Source of the DNA: Actinomycetes bacterium
Lineage (GTDB): Bacteria; Actinomycetota; Acidimicrobiia; Acidimicrobiales; Acidimicrobiaceae
NCBI GenBank assembly: GCA_021826315.1
Contig: JAKAZZ010000002.1
Location: 1-64,000 of the forward strand
Direction of reading: 5' to 3'
DNA length: 64,000 nt
In this document: piece by piece, positions 59,221-64,000 of the stretch
How positions within the stretch are numbered: the first letter of the stretch is position 1
How the letters are laid out: every line of letters begins with the position of its first letter
The notes under the pieces: generated by a model
What the model was told of the DNA's origin: nothing
Seen by the model: the letters and a program-made list of their open reading frames with translations, nothing else
Database searches by the model: none
Program-made: the position numbers and the translations under genes

Positions 59221-59601
59221 TTGGTTGACTTACTATTTGCCGAGCGAGTTCGCTCGCACCTAGTCGAGATGGTCCCTTTTGTCGAAAAGAAGATGTTCGG
59301 TGGCATCGGATTTTTAGTCGAAGGAAAGATGGCTGTTGGCGTAAGTAGCAAGGGTGGATTGATCGTTCGAGTTGAGCACGAAGAGACCTTAATTCTCATC
59401 CAGGAAGAGAATGTTGGACCAATGACGTCGAGTGGTCGTATTTCTCGAGGGTGGGTGATCGTGGATCAAGCCGCTTTTTTCAACGACGCGATTCTGCTTG
59501 ATTGGATCGAGAGGGGCGTCTTCTTTGCGCTGCGGAGTGCTGAAGAAGAGGAGCAGCGTCACACTCGTCGAAAGAACTCTCAAGGCAACGACGGCGAGTG
59601 A
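59221..59601 (+). CDS. TfoX N-terminal domain family protein
   Basis: KKMFGGIGFLVEGKMAVGVSSKGGLIVRV ... GWVIVDQAAFFNDAILLDWIERGVFFAL, typical TfoX-N pattern. Confidence 0.82.
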   Translation: MVDLLFAERVRSHLVEMVPFVEKKMFGGIGFLVEGKMAVGVSSKGGLIVRVEHEETLILIQEENVGPMTSSGRISRGWVIVDQAAFFNDAILLDWIERGVFFALRSAEEEEQRHTRRKNSQGNDGE

Positions 59602-59628
59602 ATACGAATTGGTTCAATTTTTTAGATT

Positions 59629-60885
59629 TTACGGTATCCATTTGAATGCCAGGAATGAAGAGAGGCCGGTAAGTGCGGCTGCGATCAATACTGATGCATT
59701 GAGTCCGGCCACATTTGCGATAATTCCAGCACCAAGGGCACCAACGGCATAACCTAGGTCTCTCCAGAATCTATATACTCCTAGAGTTTTGCTTCGTAAT
59801 GTGGGAGATACCGAGTCGGAGACGGCTGCTATCAGTGTTGGGTAGACCATTGCAGTTCCTATTCCTAACACAATCGATGAGGCGATTCCCGCTAGGAGTG
59901 GCCACTTCAAGAGTGCGATCGCGAGTACAAGCGCTGCCGCTTGAATGGCCATTCCAAGAACGATGAGTGGTTTTCTGCCGATTTTATCTGAAGCTAATCC
60001 GGTGGGAATCTGGCCAAAACCCCATAGGAGAGGGTAAATGCCTTTGATTATGCCTACCGCAGCAACTCCCAAGCCGTGATTGGTGAAGAGTAGAGGGAAG
60101 ACCCCCCATGTGACGGCGTCGTTCAAGTTGTTGATGAATCCAGCTTGACTTGCACCGCGTAATCTTCGATTGCTCCACGTCGTACTCCAGAATATCGAGG
60201 TGAATTTCGCTTGGTCGTGAAGGTTCTTGTTGCCGTTAAATGAATGTTGATGTGAGGCGTGGTTACTAGTCTCGTGCGCTACGTGATGTGCGGTGTCTTT
60301 TACCACGAGGCTCAATGCGAACCCTAGAACAACGAAGATGGCGCCAATTATCTCAGGGGCAGGGCGGAGGCCATAGTGGCTCGCTAAATAGCCGGTCAAA
60401 AGTGCTGTGGCACCGACTGCGCCATAGCCAGCGGCTTCGTTGATACCCGTAGCCAAACCACGCTGCTTGGGTCCAACCAGATCGATCTTCATATTTACGG
60501 TCATGGACCACGTCAAACCTTGGTTCAAGCCGAGAGCAATATTCGCTACGATGATTACCCACCAGTGCGTCGAATAGGCGAGAATAAATGGTACCGGAGC
60601 CCCAACTATCCACCCAGTGATCAAGATGGAACGCTTGGGGTATTTGGCGGTAAGAGGGCCGGCCAACAGATCAGTAGCAGCCTTAGCGACGCCAAAGGCG
60701 ATTATGAAGGAGAAGATTGCAATCGTATTAGCGAGATGAAATACCTCTCTCCCGACCAAAGGTGTCGTCGTACGTTCAAGCCCTACAAGCCCACCTACGG
60801 TTATATTTATGAGGGCGAGAAGGATGAATTGACTAAGGTTCTGCCTGATACCGAGCTTGATTACCCTAGCCGCCTGCTGCTTCAT
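59629..60885 (-). CDS. Major facilitator superfamily transporter
   Basis: Multi-TM; TDLLAGPLTAKYPKRSILITGWIVGAPVPF, GFGQIPTGLASDKIGRKPLIVLGM. Divergent from the ArsR-rhodanese gene. Confidence 0.9.
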   Translation of the reverse strand: MKQQAARVIKLGIRQNLSQFILLALINITVGGLVGLERTTTPLVGREVFHLANTIAIFSFIIAFGVAKAATDLLAGPLTAKYPKRSILITGWIVGAPVPFILAYSTHWWVIIVANIALGLNQGLTWSMTVNMKIDLVGPKQRGLATGINEAAGYGAVGATALLTGYLASHYGLRPAPEIIGAIFVVLGFALSLVVKDTAHHVAHETSNHASHQHSFNGNKNLHDQAKFTSIFWSTTWSNRRLRGASQAGFINNLNDAVTWGVFPLLFTNHGLGVAAVGIIKGIYPLLWGFGQIPTGLASDKIGRKPLIVLGMAIQAAALVLAIALLKWPLLAGIASSIVLGIGTAMVYPTLIAAVSDSVSPTLRSKTLGVYRFWRDLGYAVGALGAGIIANVAGLNASVLIAAALTGLSSFLAFKWIP

Positions 60886-60983
60886 TAGTTAATACCTCCA
60901 AGGTAATGAATTTGATGAAGATGATTCTCGAAATATGAAACATCGTCGATGTGAAGACTAGAAGTCGATTCGTACAGAGGCTT

Positions 60984-61021
60984 ATTCAGATATTCTAGTA
61001 TTCTTGATAATTATAGAATAT
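60984..61021. promoter_or_regulatory. Candidate operator/promoter: phased ATTC half-sites and ATATTCTA-N16-TAGAATAT inverted repeat
   Basis: ATTC at 60984, 60992 and 61000 (8-bp period); ATATTCTA 60990-60997; TAGAATAT 61014-61021, just before ATG 61031. Confidence 0.55.
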
Positions 61022-61030
61022 ACTGTTCAT

Positions 61031-61747
61031 ATGGGTGATGCGCGCAACAAAGAAGATTTATACGGAGCCTTCGCGGAGGTGGGTAAAGTTCTTTCAAATG
61101 GTAAGAGAATCGAGATCCTCGATGTCCTTTCCCAAGGTGAGAGGAGTGTTGAGGTTCTAGCGGAGCGCGTGGGCACTTCGGTTACTACTACTTCGGCGCA
61201 TCTGCAAATCATGCGCAGGAGCGGTCTCGTTTCGACCCGTCGTGAAGGAACTCACATCTATTACAGCCTCGCAAGCTTCGACGTGGTCAAGTTGTTGGAG
61301 ACCTTTCGAAGCGTGGCTCGAATGCATTATGAGCGGGTGGAACCGGCTTTGGAACGGTACTTAGGAAGTAACGAGGCTGAATCGATCGATCAAGGTGATC
61401 TCCAAAGGAGATGGAGTCGCGGCCACATCGTAATTTTAGATGTCCGGCCTCATGAAGAGTATTTGGCAGGCCACATCCCCGGTGCGATTTCGATTCCGCT
61501 AGAACGACTCTCCGATGAAGTTGAAAAGGTCTTCGAAGTAGAAGCCGCATCTCCTTCTTCTTTGCCCGAAAGTGAACAGGGTAGCGTCACTCCAGCAGAC
61601 CTCGAGATCGTCGTTTATTGTAGAGGTGCCTACTGCTCCTTCGCCAATGACGCCCTTGCAATCCTGCAGAGTCGCAAACTCAATACAATTCGCCTTTCCG
61701 ATGGCTTTACTGAATGGAGGATAGCTGGGCGTGAGGTTGAAGTTTGA
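61031..61747 (+). CDS. ArsR-family HTH regulator fused to C-terminal rhodanese domain
   Basis: ArsR wHTH (LSNGKRIEILDVLSQGERSVEVLAERVGTSVTTTSAHLQIMRRSGLVSTRREGTHIYYSLAS); rhodanese (VILDVRPHEEYLAGHIPGAISIPLE, VVYCRGAYCSFA, LSDGFTEWRIAG). ATG 61031 preferred over 61004. Confidence 0.92.
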   Translation: MGDARNKEDLYGAFAEVGKVLSNGKRIEILDVLSQGERSVEVLAERVGTSVTTTSAHLQIMRRSGLVSTRREGTHIYYSLASFDVVKLLETFRSVARMHYERVEPALERYLGSNEAESIDQGDLQRRWSRGHIVILDVRPHEEYLAGHIPGAISIPLERLSDEVEKVFEVEAASPSSLPESEQGSVTPADLEIVVYCRGAYCSFANDALAILQSRKLNTIRLSDGFTEWRIAGREVEV

Positions 61748-61817
61748 CAATACATTGAGTTGCCCAATTTTGCGTATGAGTCTGCCTGCGACCCACTCGA
61801 AGAGGTGAGTATAACTC

Positions 61818-62585
61818 TTAACATCCGCCGGTTGGGCCGGGAGCGCCAACGCCGGAGGCTGGGGCGTCCACTATGCCAACTTCGTTGTTGCGATTAATTG
61901 CGCCTAAGTGTACGACGTACCAAGTGCCTCGCCATGAGATTAGTGAAGCAATTCCGATCGAGTAGGTCTTCCCGTTGACGCTGTAAAGAATTCGTGCGTC
62001 AGGAACCATCCAGTAGCCGAGACGGTTGTAGCATTCACCCGGTGGAACATAGTGAACACTGTTTTTTGGAATGTAAAATCCGGTGTAAGTCGCACTTCCC
62101 TGTGAAGCTATGTAACTATGCGCCGCCTCAACGTCGAGGGTAAATTCGAATACGAGCCTCGCTGCGTAGTCGTAGGCGTCATCTTTGAGGCTCTTGACTG
62201 ATAGGTACGAGTCGAGGGTAAAGAATGACGATAATGCTAGGGAAATTGAGTCCTGGCTTATGCCGTTGAAGAGGTTTTCCATACTGACGCGTAAAGCAGA
62301 ACTGTTACTTGTCGGCCTAGTGTTGGTTTGGGACAAGAGACCTGGATCGATAGTTGTTGTGGTCGAGGCCGACGATAATGGCGACTTTGCGACAACCGAT
62401 TGGGGGTTCCGAAGTATTTTTCTTGTGCTTGTTGCCCTCTTAGAAGGCGCCTGATACAAGTTGACTCCGATCGCAAGGATCACGATAAGAGTGAGAATTA
62501 GTATTATCCTCCTTCTCTTAGCGCTAGCGTTAGCACTCTGGCGCTTTATGGCTGTAACCCTAGGAGATCTGTTCATCTGATCCAC
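61818..62585 (-). CDS. Hypothetical membrane-anchored extracytoplasmic protein
   Basis: N-terminal basic segment plus one TM (RRRIILILTLIVILAIGVNLY), Ser/Thr-rich linker, globular C-terminal region. Confidence 0.7.
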   Translation of the reverse strand: MDQMNRSPRVTAIKRQSANASAKRRRIILILTLIVILAIGVNLYQAPSKRATSTRKILRNPQSVVAKSPLSSASTTTTIDPGLLSQTNTRPTSNSSALRVSMENLFNGISQDSISLALSSFFTLDSYLSVKSLKDDAYDYAARLVFEFTLDVEAAHSYIASQGSATYTGFYIPKNSVHYVPPGECYNRLGYWMVPDARILYSVNGKTYSIGIASLISWRGTWYVVHLGAINRNNEVGIVDAPASGVGAPGPTGGC

Positions 62586-63143
62586 CCTTTGGAGTCAGTT
62601 GATGCGACAGATTACGGGTGGGGTTGAATCTTTGAAGTCTCTTTTGGCCGAGCGTAAAATCAAGTTCTAAAGTAATTTTTACCTTCCCTAAGTTCGACCT
62701 TTGAACACGCAACGACTTATGAAACTTTTTGACCTCGCGTGGGATCGAAAGTAGCGGTGCATTGGAAGATGATAATGCCATTGTCAAAATTTGAGATCTG
62801 CGATGGCGATCTAGGAGCGGTCGCTCTCTCAGTTTTCACTCATCTTCTTGGAATCTGTCACTTGGTCGAAGATTTGCAGTACGGCTGAAATGTTGGTTTA
62901 AGCATGATTCTGAGCTGGTACCCCGTCGATTGACGAAAACATGGGTGTCTGTGGCGCACGGGACTCTAGATGGTGCCGTGGGTGGCTTCCAGTTGCGAAT
63001 TGAACCTTGCTTTCATGTAATGATTTCTTGCGTAGCTGTTCGACTCTAGATGAGGTTGGGCCATAGAAGTTATTCACTTCTATTGGTTCAGCCACAGAGG
63101 CGTTATTGGAGGGTCCCATGCGACAATTACTTACTCCGTCGTA

Positions 63144-63190
63144 GCGGCTGGTCAGCCTTTGGAGTAAAAGCTAAAAATCTGACCAGCCGC
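63144..63190. repeat. 12-bp inverted repeat (possible terminator or structured RNA)
   Basis: GCGGCTGGTCAG ... CTGACCAGCCGC, 23-nt loop, no U tract. Confidence 0.55.
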
Positions 63191-63280
63191 GTTACGAATA
63201 CGCCAATGTACCTTGCTCATCTCCTTGGCTGATGTCGTTTGTCAGTTGGCAAAAGTCGCATTAAGCAAATGACCATTCGA

Positions 63281-64000
63281 TCATTTGCTAATGAAACTTG
63301 CAACGCTCTCAATTGCCTCGTCGGACTCTTTGAAACCTGGGAAAGTGGCATATACGTGCCACATTCCCTCAGCTACGATGAGCTGAGAATCTACTCCTGC
63401 GTCAACCAGCGCGTCGTGGAGGCGCGTCGAATCGCTAAGTAGAATTTCATCGTCGCCAACTATCGTCAAGGTTGGAGGAAGGTTAGAGAGTTCACCAAAA
63501 AGTGGTGAAGCCATTGGATCTCCGGGTGGGGTAGTCCCAAGGTACACGGCTGCCGCAGGTGTTAGAAGGTCTGATGAAAGCCAAGGATCCGCCTCTGCTC
63601 GGTCTTTGACCGAACTCCCAGATGCGGTGAGGTCGGTCCATGGACTTAGGAGTACAAGTTTCGACGGAAGCTCGATATTGTTCTCCTTTAGTTTCAGCAT
63701 TAGGGCGAGGGTCAGGCCACCTCCTGCAGAGTCGCCACCTACGATGATCTTCGAAGCGCCACCGTTCTGAGCGATTATCTCCTTGTATGCCATTAGCGCA
63801 TCTTCAATTGCGGCTGGGAATGGATCTTCAGGGGCGAGACGATATTCCGGTAATAGGGCCTTGACATTAGATGCAGCTACGATCCTGCTAACCATCGACT
63901 GGTGTGTCTTGATGGAGCCTGCCGAATAAGCGCCGCCATGAAGCCATAGCAGCGTTCGATCTGACGAAGTAGTGGCAGGTAGTATCTCGATGGACTGGAG
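63281..64000 (-). CDS. Alpha/beta hydrolase-3 (HSL-type) esterase, N-terminus beyond window
   Basis: GGDSAGGGLTLAL nucleophile elbow; the frame continues past the listed start to the window edge with LLWLHGGAYSAGSIKTHQS (HGG oxyanion motif). Confidence 0.9.
   Translation of the reverse strand, partial: LQSIEILPATTSSDRTLLWLHGGAYSAGSIKTHQSMVSRIVAASNVKALLPEYRLAPEDPFPAAIEDALMAYKEIIAQNGGASKIIVGGDSAGGGLTLALMLKLKENNIELPSKLVLLSPWTDLTASGSSVKDRAEADPWLSSDLLTPAAAVYLGTTPPGDPMASPLFGELSNLPPTLTIVGDDEILLSDSTRLHDALVDAGVDSQLIVAEGMWHVYATFPGFKESDEAIESVASFISK

Noticed and set aside
1-64000. CRISPR arrays, prophage or transposon signatures
   Set aside because: By eye I saw no regularly spaced repeats, integrase/transposase ORFs or target-site duplications; a repeat-finder run would be decisive.

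Overview
The window looks like ordinary bacterial chromosome from an actinobacterial-type genome. My inference is a deep-branching, moderate-GC lineage such as Acidimicrobiia; this is unconfirmed. It is densely coding. I see no CRISPR array, rRNA, transposase, integrase or prophage. Recognisable blocks, left to right: aldehyde dehydrogenase and SDR; ygfZ-like gene; OmpR-type two-component system; trpCFBA with a small coupled C-x2-C/HxHxH protein; two CtaG-like genes; ABC1/UbiB kinase; fab operon (fabD-fabH-fabG-acpP-fabF); tRNA-Leu(CAA); PilZ protein; pstB-pstS-pstC-pstA; menC-like gene; MBL hydrolase; ANTAR regulator, polA, rpsA, coaE, uvrB; methyltransferase and NYN protein; MBL-rhodanese-rhodanese protein divergent from a TauE/SafE exporter; two MFS genes and DUF167; FAD-linked oxidase; uvrA; uvrC, methyltransferase, rapZ, yvcK; gap, pgk, tpiA, secG; family-5 binding lipoprotein; orphan DNA methyltransferase; cyanase; peptidase-like hydrolase; TfoX-N; MFS divergent from an ArsR-rhodanese fusion; secreted hypothetical; alpha/beta esterase. 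The observations most worth a second look are: (1) a candidate sulfur/persulfide regulon, in which the inverted octamer ATATTCTA...TAGAATAT occurs in two divergent intergenic regions 24 kb apart, one beside ArsR-rhodanese and one between MBL-rhodanese and TauE; (2) FabD with a C-terminal lysine-less biotinyl/lipoyl-like domain; (3) a lipoprotein whose only plausible start is CTG; (4) a dedicated trpF in an actinobacterial-type trp cluster; (5) the uvrC-rapZ-yvcK-gap neighbourhood lacking whiA; (6) a pst operon with pstB first, a candidate Pho box and an internal terminator. No search or computation was run; all family calls come from motif recognition.
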